Shown: one piece after another, positions 29,931 through 63,695 of the stretch | Layout of the letters: each line of letters begins with the position of its first letter | Position numbering within the stretch: the first letter of the stretch is position 1 | DNA from: Glandiceps talaboti | Lineage: Eukaryota > Hemichordata > Enteropneusta > Spengelidae | DNA length: 64,000 nt | Assembly: GCF_964340395.1 (NCBI RefSeq) | Contig: NC_135563.1 | Coordinates: 8,316,155 to 8,380,154 of the forward strand | Direction: 5' to 3' | The notes under the pieces: generated by a model | Databases searched by the model: none | Seen by the model: only the letters and a program-made list of their open reading frames with translations | What the model was told of the DNA's origin: nothing | Program-made: the position numbers and the translations under genes

Positions 29931-30853
29931 TTGGAATTGTAATCCTGTGTGTCAATAACGTACCTCAATGGCTGTAAAGATGGTAGTCACCAATATACTC
30001 AACAAATGTACAAGTCTACTTCAATCACGATACATCCATGTAAGGAATACAGCCAACTCAGTACCCTGTATAGCGTTGTCATGGTCACAACAGGAGGTAC
30101 AGTGTTGTACAAACACAGGTTATAATTCGTGACATTTGACGCAACACAACGTCTCTGACTCACTGGAGCGATACAAACTGGTTTAATTATTTCTTTCATA
30201 ATTATACCCTTTCTTTTGTCATTGACGATCCATCACAATCATGAATATTACAAAGTGGAATCTTAAACAAATATTATTCCACAGTCGTTGATATTACACC
30301 AAAGGAGACATCCTGGCAATTTCCGCTCAAGGTTATAAAGATCAAGAACTGTCATTACGATCACAATTGTTCTAATAGATATTGATAATAGGTCATCAAC
30401 CCTGGTGTAGTGCATCATCTGAAAGTTAAACGAACCGTGAAAGGGTATGTCTTTGTTGTAATTATCTAATAATGTCTGTTCTGCACTTACTATGTAATGT
30501 TAATCACACTTCTTTGTTGAAAGTTTTTTGGCGTATTATATGGCCATCGGCTTCACATAGAAACAACTCCTGTGTATTACTACAGGCATTGTTCATAAGT
30601 TATTATTAATATAACTGACAATGTCTTAATTAAGATGATTGTTCAATTGGTTTGTACCTCATTAGCATTAGTTTTAGTGTCAATGCAATCAATTGGGTAC
30701 CGATTGAAATAATAAAATAACAAAATGCGCATGCGCAACAGAACTCTGCGTGGCTAATAAAAACAGCGAGTACCTAACTAGAACTCAATACTGTCTAACA
30801 CACGATGTGATGGGATAATTCGGACATCAGCACTTAATTTGTATCCTGGATTC

Positions 30854-32936
30854 ATGATGTGTCAATCGAAAGCTTTGTTCCTGGTGAATATATTTTGTGT
30901 TGTCAACATACTGATCGACGAAGTGTCGTCTGGTGAGTGGTATTTATTTGCTTATTCATTTTTGTTATTTTTAAAAAAAAAATTGTCATCAGATAATATC
31001 GTTTGCCACATAGCAATACTGTATAGAAATATGGCTTTGTAAAAAATAATACTTGTGTACTTTTAAATTATTAGTTTTGCTGTATCACCTAAGACAATAG
31101 TGTAGACATGAATTGGCAATACGTCTTTCTTAGTATCTTTGAATTTGCATCTTGAAGGCGGTGCAAAAATAAAATAAACTTTCAATATATATAATAAACG
31201 AATCGACTCTATTATCACTGCAAACCTCGAACGTATTACATTTTTTTTCAGAATGTCGGCTAGTTGACGGCACGAATTGTCCGACTTCACTTAATACTAT
31301 TATGTCCCAGAACAGAAGTACAATATCCCAATTTCCGTCCTCCCGTGCTCCGTCTGTTCTATCAGACTTTGCAATGGTCCTTGTCAACATGATTAGTGAA
31401 TGTTCACCACCTCATTCACATCATCAACATGTTATACACTGGATTACGACAAATTAGGTAGACACAGCCTGCTTAGTCCAATAGTTGCCAACTGAGAAAC
31501 AGACATTGTAAAAATTGCCATAATCCAAATTTGAATACGATTTTTTGTTTCATTCTGAAATATGCGGGAGATTTGTACCGTCGCATCAAGGCAAACGAGA
31601 AAACAACAATTGAATGACATAATTTTAGATGCACCCATACGTCGAGATCTTAGAGATAAGCTCTTAGCACATGCGACATAAACAGAATATTATCCGTAAG
31701 TTTTACGTACATGTAAGCAGGGTAAGTTGTTTGTTTTGTCACACTGCATCTGAAATTGCATGCCATATGACATTATAAGGTAGTCTTGCGCAAGTAAGTA
31801 TATTAACATACGCCACTTCACTTCTCACGTGAAAACCAAAACGAACTGTAAAATACACACAGGTTTCATATCATGAACTGTTTTATGGAAATTTAACGGT
31901 AACATCACATCAGCACATTTGATGATCGCCAGATTTGATAAATTTAATTTACTTCTACGAAAGTCAAAATTTCGGTTTACTATACTTTAGACCAAAAACG
32001 TGTTATTAGGACAGTTTGTACTTTTACTACAAAGAGCTGGGTCATTTTAGCTATTTCTGGACCAAGCCGGAAGAACTACTTCACCTCCGGACAGTTCGCA
32101 ACATTGTTGCCAGTTTGAGCGGGAAATACCCAAGTTTACACGCGTTTTATAGTTTTACAGACAGTTGAGCGTGAACCGTCGAGTAGTGCTGCGGACCGGT
32201 GTGTTGTAAGGTCCGCTTAGTTGTAGTTTGCAGACTGAAGTATGTAAGGTCTGGTATTGCGAACCTGTGAACTGTTTTTATATGCGTTAGTGACAGAGAA
32301 TAAAGTACGACTTATGCGTTGAATTGAGACGAATTTCAAGTTATCGTTTTGTTCGCATCCTGTGGGACATTAACCCCACAGTGAGGACTCACCATAAAAT
32401 TATAATATATATCTAAGTTGACCAGAATGTATTCAAAATATCTAGCAGTTATTCCAAAATGATATTCCAAATGTTTACATACATGATGTATAAACGCTAT
32501 TTCGCAGCAAAGAGACAACACAGTTTTTTTTTTTTCAAATTGATTTCGTTATACAAATTTAAAGGCTCCCTCCCAAATTGATTGATCGAGGTAGAAAAAT
32601 GGGTGGCGAAAGAGACGGCAACTCACACTGAGCAAATATTGTTCTCAAAGTAATCATTTTTATAACTCTTTAATTTACAGGAAATTCATCAATAATTACT
32701 TCTCAGAGCTAAATTGTTCTCATTGTATTTCTGAGCACATTGTTAACAACATCGATTGGCAATAAATTTGTTCAAAAAATGTTACGTAATGTTTTCTGTA
32801 TATGCACGTCTGAAAACGGTTACTACTGTTTACGGTAATGAGTCATCAGACAATTAATTTGAAAACGGAACTAACAAAATTAAACGATTTCACTCAAAGA
32901 CAGACGTACCTTTAATCTAAAAATATCATAAGTCGC

Positions 32937-32973
<37 letters not shown>

Positions 32974-35079
32974 GCAACAACAACAACAACAACAACAACA
33001 ACAACGAAGATAAACATGTACAATAGAAACCATGTCATCTTAAATAATATCGTCTGCTTCGACAAAATTATAGTTCGTCTTACACATTACTACATTTTAT
33101 CGTCTGGCTCTTGACAAACACCCTCTCAACATTACCTGATATTTTACTACTATATGTTAGCGAATCATGCATGATGATTCCATTGCAAATTTCTCTAAAC
33201 TGATTAGAACAAATTCAAAAGATCGAAAAAGTGATTATTTTTAACGAAATGAAATATAACAATGTTTCAGTAAAAATTTTTGTTGAGTCTGACGACGATG
33301 TGTATCACGTGACGTGGTTTCCGTGTTTTCTAAACACCTATCAAATCTTGATATCTTTACTATTACCTCTTTCATGTTTTTCGATGATTCCTCCACTACA
33401 CAGCCTACAGATATGAACTCTTCAAAGATAACAAACAGTACAGCGATGCATCTGCAAGTTGTCAAAGTAACGGCGGCATACTGGCTAAGGTGTTAAATCA
33501 AGAAATTCAGGATCTATTTGAGCAGATGATAATTAGCGCATCTGCTACAGGTTAGTTGCCCTTTCATTTACATTTAAATGAAATATGAGTTTACGTTGTC
33601 TAAACATTATTCTCCTCGTTGAGTTGAGTTTAGCTGAGACTGTTAATGTTTTTATTTGTGTTTTAGACATATCATCTAGATAACATTTCAATCTGTATCC
33701 GATTATTGTGGCTATAATTTATTGTATCCAAGGTAGGCGTAAGAAGTGTGACTGACATGTGTTAATGAGGCCATCAGCCAATGACTACCTCTTGGCTAAT
33801 ATGAGTTTGTGGACGGTATCTATTACATATTTAGAGAATGTTTAGCAATAAGTAATATATACCGTCCGCAGACACTTATTTTTCGTGTTTTCTGAATTCT
33901 CTCTGCCACTTTAAAAAAAAAAAGAAAAAAAGAAAAAAGAATTCTTCTGCTGTGACCACAGCAAATCGACCTTTCTCTATTTTGGTGTATGGGATTTATT
34001 TACTGACTCCTGATTGGCTGATGCGCTCATTTGCATATGTCAGTCACACTGGTTACGCCTACCTTGGGTAAAATTTTTATTATTTCTGAATCATATTTTA
34101 TCAGTTTTTAGTGTTACCGAATTCTTTCACGACGAATGTTTTGTTATTGTATTTTTGCACAAAACAGATGAATATTGTTACAGTAGCTAGGTAGGGACAT
34201 TACCATTGGTACAAATATCTTTGAAACTTAAAGTTTCATAATTTTCAAAGTACACTAACACTTTTAAGCATCCATCCTGAATACGGGATCGTTTGTTATC
34301 CAAGTAAAAAAGGATTGCCAGAGTTACCTGGCATGTTTGTTAAAATTATGTTTGCTTCTTTTATTCAGGTTATCGAACTTGGTTCGGGCTCACCGACACG
34401 TCCACTATCGCCTTTGAAGACGGCTGTCCCGTGTCTTCATCATCTTACACGAACTGGGATTCTGGAGAACCGAATGGTTATTATGAGCAGTGTGTCGCTA
34501 TCCGTAAGCAAAAGTACGTATCAAAGTATATTCCATATAAAATAAAGTACCCCGAGTTTACTTCGTGTAATCACTGATGCCTTCCCCGTGCTTTTTGTCC
34601 CCAAGGTTTAGTAAAATCAGTTTTACTCACAATTGACAGCGTATTAATTTGTCCATATGTTTGATTCCCCATGGTGGTCAGAAATGAAAGTAGTCTTCAT
34701 TTTTACTACTCTTTTCCCATGAAAAATAAACCTCCATGAACTTTTTTTTCGGGGAACGACCTAGCACATATTTGACAATTTTCTAGTATTTTTCAGAGGT
34801 TTACCGAGAGTTCGGAATAAAGTACGTGTTTGGTTTTATACTTACACTAGCCATCTAGACTATATCAAACAAATAGATGTATAATCTCGCTGATGAGATG
34901 ACGATGTGGTGAATACAAAACTGCAAATTGTAAAAGTGCCTCAAAGTAGCAGAATACAAATATAGATTAGCAGTAGTCGCCAAAAGCGTCTGATCAAACT
35001 TATCAATGAGATGAACTTTTGGACTCATTTTCAAGCACGTAAGGAAAGATAATGATATAGCGTTGTCTGTCTGTCTGTC

Positions 35080-35119
<40 letters not shown>

Positions 35120-37001
35120 CGAAATAATACCTCACAAAAATGACATTTTGTAATTCTAATGAAAATTGATAGTCATCTTTTATGCAAATCACGAGAACTG
35201 ATTCACTTTTGGTAAACATCCAATGGATATTACTTTGCATAAATAATAGTGCTAAGGTAAGTAGGCAATATCTTAAGAGTGCAAGCTTAACATTATATCC
35301 AGATAACCATTGAAGGCATGGCTATAACCCAATTGTTAAATCTATCGCACTGAACAACAGTCAATAATTTTAATTTTGTATTCAATAGCCTGCTTTTTAG
35401 TAGTAATTCAATTCAAACTGCCATTGAGGTGCAAAACTAGTCGAAGATTCAAGCTGTGTTTATCCTCACTTAATACTGAGAGAAGCTGGTTCATACAGTG
35501 ATGAACTTGCAGCATACTGTTTGGAGACTTTCACAGTTCACACTATCTTGATCAAATCTCGACTGAGGTCGACGGATGATGATGATGATGATGGTCTTGA
35601 TCACAGGGTGATTAGAATCGCACAACCACTATATATCACCCACATGTGTAATCTACCATGATGAAGAACAACATATTTAAATATTTGGGCCTATCTTAGC
35701 AAACGTCAGGCTCAATTTCTAGAGTCTTAACTTCTGTTACTAAATATGGCATTCAGACTTTGTAATAAAAGCACAATTACTGTATTTGTGTACATAATCT
35801 GGTAGATGTGAATGGAACTCGCAGTATTAAATCTTTCAATTCTTTTGTTCGTGTACAGTGAAAATTTCAAATGGAATGATGCGCCTTGTACATCGACTGG
35901 CAACCACATTTGCCAATATGATGTAATACCTAGTGGTAAGTTGTTGTTGTTTCTTGTTGTTGTTGTTGTTGTTGTTAATCGAAATACATAGCCACTTCAA
36001 ATCTTAATTTGGCAGGAAGTAATCTTGTACAACAAAATATGTTTGTCAGTCATAGCCTACCTTTCACTCTTTGAAGATAAATCATGTATGGACATGGATG
36101 CACAAATGGAAGTTGATAGGTTGTCGCGGTGCATGTAAGAGAGATGAGTAAACAGGAACTAACACAATTCATTAAAGAATTGGTGGTTATGTTAGACTAC
36201 TACTGTGGTGGGGCGCTGGCTTTATATTAGGTGTGAAATGTCAGCTAGAATGATCGTACCATGCAGTCATTCTTCAGTGCAGCAATGATACCTTTTTAGT
36301 TTTTTTTGAGCTATAAGTTATTCGCTGTCATTTTAATAAATGTCGCATTTTTATTTGATTTCCACAGTGAAGCACCTTCCTGTTGCTTTGTGGGCCCTAA
36401 ATTCGGAATATGGCACAGAAGACTGTTCTGGTAACGCCGACAGTGCAAATGATGCCATACTTCATAATGTTGATCTCAAAGTAAATTCTGACAAACTAGT
36501 GGACGGGGCTTACTATATTTCGAAAGCTTCAAATTCCTGTATAACCCTCCCCAATGATAATGGCTACTTTATCGATAAGTCGAGGACGATAATGATAAGA
36601 GTGTATCCAGACTCAAGTCCTGGTTTGATTGTTGATTCACCTGATGGAAGTCTTCGCATTTCACAAGATAGCACAACGACAGTGTCTGCAACTCTTGTTA
36701 GCCGTGATAGCGAAACTTACAGTTTGAGTTCAAATGAATTAGATACTACGGATTGGAACGCCATCGCTGTTTCCTACGAATATGATACAGGCGAAATGAA
36801 ACTTTTCCTACAGAACGAAATGGTTGATTGCCTGAACATTGGTCAGATTGATATAGTCATGAATGACACTCTTCGAATTGGATACAATGATACAGAAAAG
36901 TTTGCTGGGTACGTGACCTGCTTTCAAATATACGACCAGACACTAACTAAAGATGAAATAGAAGCTGCCCACAGCGAATGTCCTGTCTCAACAGGTAGGT
37001 G

Positions 37002-37081
<80 letters not shown>

Positions 37082-38288
37082 AAAAGAGAGATGGAATATG
37101 CTATATGTCGGTGACAATACTTGAATAATCATTTTTCTATCTAATTAGAGAGAGAGGGGGGGGAGATAGATTATGCTATATGGCGATGACAATACTTATA
37201 ATCATTTTTCTATCAAATTTATAGTTTCATCTTACTGTAGCAAAAGAAAATGGTATTAGCATGAATTTCATCAAACAGAAAACCCAAAGGCAATTCTCGT
37301 GTCTAGCTTGTACATTGAAGGACCTTAGAACTGTCATTTTACATTTTTCTGATTCTATTTACCTTTATTGATAGCTCCAATCGAACACTGGGATTTGAGT
37401 GGTAGTTGCGACCTAGAGACAACGCCGACAGATGAATGTGTAGAAATAGATGTCTGCTCCGATGGGCAAATTCTGTCAAATTTGAACAGAAATTCAGGAA
37501 ACATTTATCGCAATGCTAGTTTGATAGACTCTCCTATAGCACCGTATCCAACTTGTGCGCTCCAGCTTCAGAAAAACTACATTAATTTTGGTGACTTCGC
37601 TGGTACCTGCCTAGCTGATCTGTCACTGTGTTCCAAAGGTCTCACTGTTTCGCTGTGGATACGGATCAGTCATGGGGAAAGTTCATGTATAGGGTATGTT
37701 CTGATGTCTGGTCGACGTGGAGGGATAATTGTAAAACTTGCTGACAGCTCGATTGTCGCCGGAACTTGTAGTTTGAAGTATTCAGCTAATAATGGCTCAC
37801 ACGAATGGGATGTAAAGTATGACAATTTTCCAGATGACGAATGGTTTTTCGCAGTTTTTACTTTCGAAAAAGACGAGGGAGCAAAACTCTACTCAAATGG
37901 CAAACTAGTAAGTGAAGACACGTTTGCAGAAATGGTCACCAATAGTAACACTGGATATCGAACGCATACTTTGTTGGTTCTTGGCGGGCGTAATGATGGG
38001 AAGATACCAAGAGCGTTTTACCATATTGCTGGATCATTCAGCGATCTGAAGATTTTCTACATGGCACTTAGTGCTACAAAGGTTCTCAGCAAATACCAAG
38101 CTTTCACTAACCGTGAGTATCACCATTTATGTCGAATTATTGAACGTTATGTTATATTTGAGTTGTATATAAATTTTGACATTTTTTTTTCTGTTTTTCA
38201 ACATCGATTCAATTTTGTTCTCACAGAAAATATGTCCATAGCTTTAATAAGCTTTCTAATCATAATTTGCCAACATTTTAGCAGTTGA
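30854..38288 (+). CDS. C-type lectin/double LamG-like surface protein (7 exons, 624 aa)
   Basis: Exons: 30854-30932, 33404-33550, 34369-34513, 35859-35935, 36368-36994, 37375-38112, 38227-38288; phases agree (1875 nt). Residues 1-25 are a signal peptide (MMCQSKALFLVNIFCVV). Residues 27-149 are a C-type lectin domain with TWFGLTD, the EPN calcium/sugar motif and WND, so calcium-dependent, mannose-type binding is predicted. Residues 150-358 and 359-604 are two LamG/pentraxin-like jelly-roll domains, each one phase 1-1 exon; both open with a similar motif (VALWALN, IEHWDLS). The last exon adds about 20 residues ending in a hydrophobic stretch (MSIALISFLIIICQHFSS), which resembles a GPI-anchor signal or short membrane tail. 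Alternatively exon 6 splices in phase to 38849, fusing this to the downstream polycystin. The first six exons are well supported; the last exon rests on a good acceptor and matching phase. Confidence 0.78.
32938..33005. repeat. (AAC)n trinucleotide repeat
   Basis: Nearly perfect AAC array in intron 1 of the lectin/LamG gene. A polyvaline frame on the minus strand is an artefact. Confidence 0.95.
33728..34071. mobile_element. terminal-inverted-repeat element, about 344 bp
   Basis: Left end CCAAGGTAGGCGTAA and right end TTACGCCTACCTTGG are exact inverted repeats. Complementarity continues inward through GTGTGACTGACAT/ATGTCAGTCACAC and CATCAGCCAAT/ATTGGCTGATG. There is no open frame, so it is a non-autonomous DNA element in intron 2 of the lectin/LamG gene. 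Confidence 0.85.
35064..35119. repeat. (CTGT)n microsatellite
   Basis: About 13 units with one CT slip, in intron 3 of the lectin/LamG gene. Confidence 0.95.
35941..35977. repeat. (GTT)n tract at a splice donor
   Basis: A GTT-rich run begins six bases after the exon 4 donor (35936) of the lectin/LamG gene. Confidence 0.85.
37006..37079. repeat. (AG)n microsatellite next to a splice donor
   Basis: The AG run begins about 11 bases downstream of the exon 5 donor (36995) of the lectin/LamG gene. An open frame reading through it (RERE repeats) is intronic. Confidence 0.95.
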
Positions 38289-38448
38289 TAGTACTAGTAT
38301 TTTTGACAAGTCAAAGATGGGATCCATCCAATTGTTGTGTCCTTGATCACTGCATCCTGATAAGTGTTCCTCCACTCCTGTCTATGATGATATAATTAAG
38401 ATCACAAAACCTGAAACAAAACACAGTCTGGTGTGACAACAATCTAAC

Positions 38449-38610
38449 GAACACTTCTACATTTTATTGCCTGACTCAGCATACAAACATTGGTACATTT
38501 AATGGTCTGACCCGACAAAAATCTTACTAACATTGTTACATTTTATCGTCTGTCTTTAACAAAAACGTTACTAACACTATTACCTTTCAACACCTGACTT
38601 AACATACAAA
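38449..38610. repeat. degenerate minisatellite of about 45 bp between the two plus-strand genes
   Basis: Related units around ACATTTTATCGTCTG followed by ACAAAAACxTTACTAAC recur here about three times. Single or partial copies are at 33090-33140 and 39105-39240. The spacing of these copies brackets the junction between the lectin/LamG and polycystin genes. Confidence 0.65.
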
Positions 38611-38799
38611 CATTCCTTCTATGCAAGTATGTTTACTTGTGCCACTTTAGGCATACATTATGCTTCATGCAGCCAGACGTTTTCATTTCGCAATTCGCAA
38701 ACAAAGGTTGGGGCTAAAATTCGATATCATCTTAGAGTTGAGTTTCCCGGAAATGAAATTGTTCAAATGGCAATAAGTTTTCTGAGACATTACCTAATA

Positions 38800-56682
<17,883 letters not shown>

Positions 56683-56783
56683 CCAGCAGGAATAGCATTT
56701 CTCATCAGAATCCAGGAACCACAGTTTCCCTGAAAATGCAGGAATGGTCAAGGCAAATTGGATTTGAACTAAAAAAAAAATAT

Positions 56784-56789
56784 ATTAAA
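56784..56789 (+). terminator. candidate poly(A) signal of the polycystin-like gene
   Basis: ATTAAA, a common variant hexamer, about 100 bases after the TGA at 56680-56682. No canonical AATAAA is nearby. Confidence 0.35.
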
Positions 56790-56904
56790 ATAGTTCAGTT
56801 GAAAAACGTAATCAAGTTTAATATAATTTTGTGCACACACTGATAATAAGAAAACCATGTACCAATATTCAAACTTTGAATGTGTTGATACAAACAGTTA
56901 ATAT

Positions 56905-58110
56905 GATGATGAAATGATTGTAACACCAGCTGATATTTTGGCATGTGTAAATAGATTGACCAATGGTAAAGCAGTAGGTCCAGATGGCATTACAGCTGAA
57001 CACATTAAGTATGCTTACTGTCGGATACATAGTTTTCTATCACTTTTGTTTACAGCCTCGCATTTTCATGGATACTTACCTTCTCGTATGATGGATACAA
57101 TCCTAGTCCCAATTATTAAAGATAAAAATGGTGATGTTACTGACAAGGGAAACTATCGACCTATAGCCATTGCGACATCTCTTTCAAAGCTATATGAAAA
57201 AATTATACTTGACAAGTGTGAGCAATTTCTACATACAAGTGATTACCAGTTTGGTTTTAAAGAGGGACATGCGACTGACATGTTCATTTTTTAATGAAGG
57301 AAGTAATCGACTTTTATAATCGCCATAATAGCCCAGTTTTTCTATGTTTTCTTGATGCCACCAAAGCGTTTGACAGGATCAATCATTGGACCCTGTTCAG
57401 AAAACTTATTGATCGGCGTGTTCCTACATTTATAGTGAGAGTGCTTGTTGATTTGGTATCGCCATCAAACATTCCATGTCAGGTGGGGCCGAGCAATCTC
57501 TGACAGTTTTGAAGTCAGTAATGGTGTAAGACAAGGAGGTATTTTATCACCTCGGCTATTCGCAGTGTAAATGGATAAATTAAGTGATTCTTTGGGCGAA
57601 GTAAATACTGGCTGTTACATTGCTGGTAAATGTTTTAATCATTTGTTATTTGCGGATGATATTGTTCTTATTTGTCCCTCTGTGAAGGGACTAAACAGAC
57701 TGTTACGCTCTTTTTCAAGCTATGCTGTAACCCATGATATCATTTTTAATGCAAAGAAATCCAAGTGTCTTTATATGATGCCAAAGCAATGCAAAGTCTC
57801 TCGTGTACCACATGTTTATATGAACGACTCAACCTTGGCATTTGTTAGAAAACATTCTTACCTCGTCTTGAATTATATTGGGAACGACAAAGATGATATC
57901 AAACGGCAAATGAGAAGTTTTTATGCTAGTGCTAATAGTTTAATCCGTAATTTTAATCGTTGCTCTTTTTAAAGCGTACTGTTCTTCATTGTACTGTGCT
58001 CATCTCTGGAATGTCTTTACTTCAACTTGTTTAAATGAAGTCAAAGTTGCGTATAATAATGATCGGTACATGTATTGGAGTTGCTTCCCCATAACAAGTC
58101 TAGATTAATG
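56905..58110 (+). pseudogene. broken non-LTR retrotransposon reverse transcriptase
   Basis: Three pieces in different frames (56914-57292, 57294-57503, 57571-57972) form one diverged reverse transcriptase. Landmarks in order are GKAVGPDGI, NYRPIAI, FLDATKAFDRINHW, VSNGVRQGGILSPRLFAV and FADDIVL. The FADD box corresponds to the catalytic YADD motif. The frame breaks by frameshift near 57292 and near 57490, and by stop codons near 57568 and 57970; RT-like C-terminal coding (LYCAHLW, LNEVKVAYNN) is still visible to about 58070. No endonuclease or 5' part is seen, as expected for a 5'-truncated insertion. It is on the plus strand just after the polycystin gene. The clade (CR1/RTE/jockey-like) is not resolved by eye. 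Confidence 0.9.
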
Positions 58111-58372
58111 AATCTATTTGCTTGAGGGATGTGTGAGAACTTATTTCCTGCACTGTACCACACCCGGGCGATATTCTTTCCTTGGGTTACCGTAGTTACT
58201 CCCCTCTCTATGTAACTGCCAATTGGCCTTCCAGTGGGTTAACCCTTGAATTGATAACCTCTACTACAGAATCTATCATAGCATTGCTTCTTGGTTGACG
58301 GACCTCTGTCCGTAAAGATGTTGGTCTAGTTTCTGAGGTCATTGACATGGTTGCTTTATCACGCTAGTCTAT

Positions 58373-58405
<33 letters not shown>

Positions 58406-59012
58406 TATATATATTTATGTAATTCCGCGCATCAAAATATGGCATCCGACGGCTATGCAAATTACATAATCACATGAGTGAATACCAACACAAGTTTGAA
58501 TATACGCCCAAGATTGAATGAAATGAATATGAAGGAGGTAATAAATAAATAGACTTGTGTAAAACTAAATCTAGAACTACTTAAATAAAACAAATTGCAT
58601 GAGAGTTGCATCCATGGCACTTCATAAAATTAGAAGCATTCATTCTTAAGACATTACTTAATTAACGAAGATTGATATTTATGTTAATGACTCATGAGCA
58701 TTTATATTAAGTTTGCTAAAACCTAATTGGTTCTTGCTGTTCCCAAAGGAAGGTGCGCGTCAAAATTATAGTTTTGTTTTAGTTAGAATAGTTTTCACGG
58801 ACAGACAGACAGACAGACATACAGACACACACACACACACACACACACACAGATTCACAAATAACATAACCTCTTACTGAAGGTAAAATGCAGTTGCGTG
58901 AAACACCAAAAATTGAGTTAAAAAGCGAAGTCAAAGGAAAAAGAGTTAAGTCTGCAATGCATATAGGTGACTAAATGAAATAAATGTGTACATTAATGTG
59001 CTGTTTTTCGTA
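58111..59012. other. spacer with short microsatellites, no gene recognised
   Basis: Contains (CATA)n-(TA)n at about 58374-58412 and (CAGA)n-(CA)n at about 58801-58850. The sequence 58600-58900 shares the layout AATGACTCAT ... (CAGA)/(CA)n ... CTTACTGAAGGTAA with the repeat at 63050-63690, so it is probably a diverged member of that family. Confidence 0.5.
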
Positions 59013-59018
59013 TTTATT
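59013..59018 (-). terminator. candidate poly(A) signal of the METTL24-like gene
   Basis: Minus-strand AATAAA about 240 bases past the stop codon at 59257. No transcript evidence. Confidence 0.35.
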
Positions 59019-59256
59019 GGTGCCCAAATATCATGTCATGATATAATATTTCATCATATCCGAAATTTCCGAAACCCCGAAATTGTGCACACAATAGTGT
59101 AAGTTCCCCAGAAGAATTTCAAGAAAAAAGAGAAGAAAACAATTATTTTGATATGCCCGTTGTCTAATGATTAAACGATTACACATATTTCCAGCTAGGT
59201 TTGTCAATTTTCCTGTACACCTATAAAGTTCCTTGGCTAATAATAGAATCGTTTGT

Positions 59257-62659
<3,403 letters not shown>

Positions 62660-63049
62660 CTGTGATTACATTAAAATTACACCGTTTAACAATTCAGTAG
62701 CTTAATTCACGAGGCCTCTTCTCCAAAACAAATCAAACGAAATTGTTGACATAGTGTTTTATTGTCAGGTCAGGATAGTAGATATATTTGACTTGCCCAC
62801 AACCACACCTTCCTGGTCGGTCCTCATTGAATGTACAGGGAGTAGAATGAAATGGCCACCACCGAATCTATGGCCAAAATGAAAGCGCTTCCTTGAAGAA
62901 TATACTCTTGGATACCTAGATTTTAACTGAATGCCTTCTGTAAGGGTAAAGTCTTTAGATTTTCGCTCTTTATTGTTGGAATGCAACATAATATATGCGA
63001 TCAGCTATGTTGCAGTATGTATCAAAATGAATTGAATTTGAAGTATGCA
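62660..63049. other. no exon recognised upstream of METTL24-like gene
   Basis: Should hold intron or 5' sequence of the methyltransferase gene. I see no signal-peptide or membrane-anchor exon with a matching donor. Confidence 0.4.
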
Positions 63050-63695
63050 TTTGAAGATATAGCCTAATTACTGAAAATAATTAATTATGCCAATGAGTCA
63101 TTTAAATATTTAGAAGCTGTGCACTTTGTTGCGGTAAATTGCATTGCATTTGAAAAGTGCATTCTTAAGATTTAGCCTAATTACTTAAAATCATTGATTA
63201 TGCAAATGACTCATTAAAGCCTAGGCATTATATCAATAAGCCTTATGAGACATGCGCACCCTAATATCATGAATGTATGTAGAAAATTAAATAGAACCTG
63301 AAGCATGCACATTTCATATATATCATAATTACTGAAAATCAATAATTATGTAAATGATTCATTTAGTCGGACTCTAAACGCTACATAAACAAGCTTTTCC
63401 GGACATGTGCCCTTTGTTTGTACGAAATATGTACCAATTTACATTGATTATTAAGATATAGACTAATTTATGAAAAACGTTATTTATGCAAATGACTTAA
63501 TTATGAATTAATATTTGTGGAATGTTTACGAAAAGGTAATTGGTTCTAGCTATTACCTTACGCACGTGTGCACCAACTTTCGTTTGAATTGAGCAAACCA
63601 TTTTTGAGAAAACGATGACACACACACATACAGATAGACTTTCACCCCTTACTGTAAACATAATCATCCCTTTCGGAAGGTAAAAATGCCTCAAC
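63050..63695. repeat. degenerate tandem repeat, about 110-140 bp period
   Basis: A block like GATATAGCCTAATTACTGAA followed by TTATGCAAATGACTCATT recurs near 63055, 63168, 63317 and 63455 with variable spacing. A CA-rich tract and CTTACTGT ... GGAAGGTAA follow at the right end. A related copy is at 58600-58900, so the family is dispersed and not a local satellite only. Confidence 0.7.

Larger units (their letters stand above)
28845..30853. other. divergent intergenic region between CUB gene and lectin/LamG gene
   Basis: The start codons of two divergent genes are 2.0 kb apart, so this interval should hold both promoters. It contains dispersed repeat copy B (29757-29930) and no exon I can support. 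Short open frames have no domains. Confidence 0.5.

Noticed and set aside
31249-31457. Possible second exon of the lectin/LamG gene, opening after TTTTTTTTCAG and reading into a cysteine-containing peptide
   Set aside because: In the phase set by exon 1 it runs into TAG at the only good donor, while skipping to 33404 gives a perfect C-type lectin start.
63497-63694. 65-codon minus-strand frame considered as the missing signal/anchor exon of the METTL24-like gene
   Set aside because: It lies inside a repeat family, and its hydrophobic part comes from a CA/GT tract.
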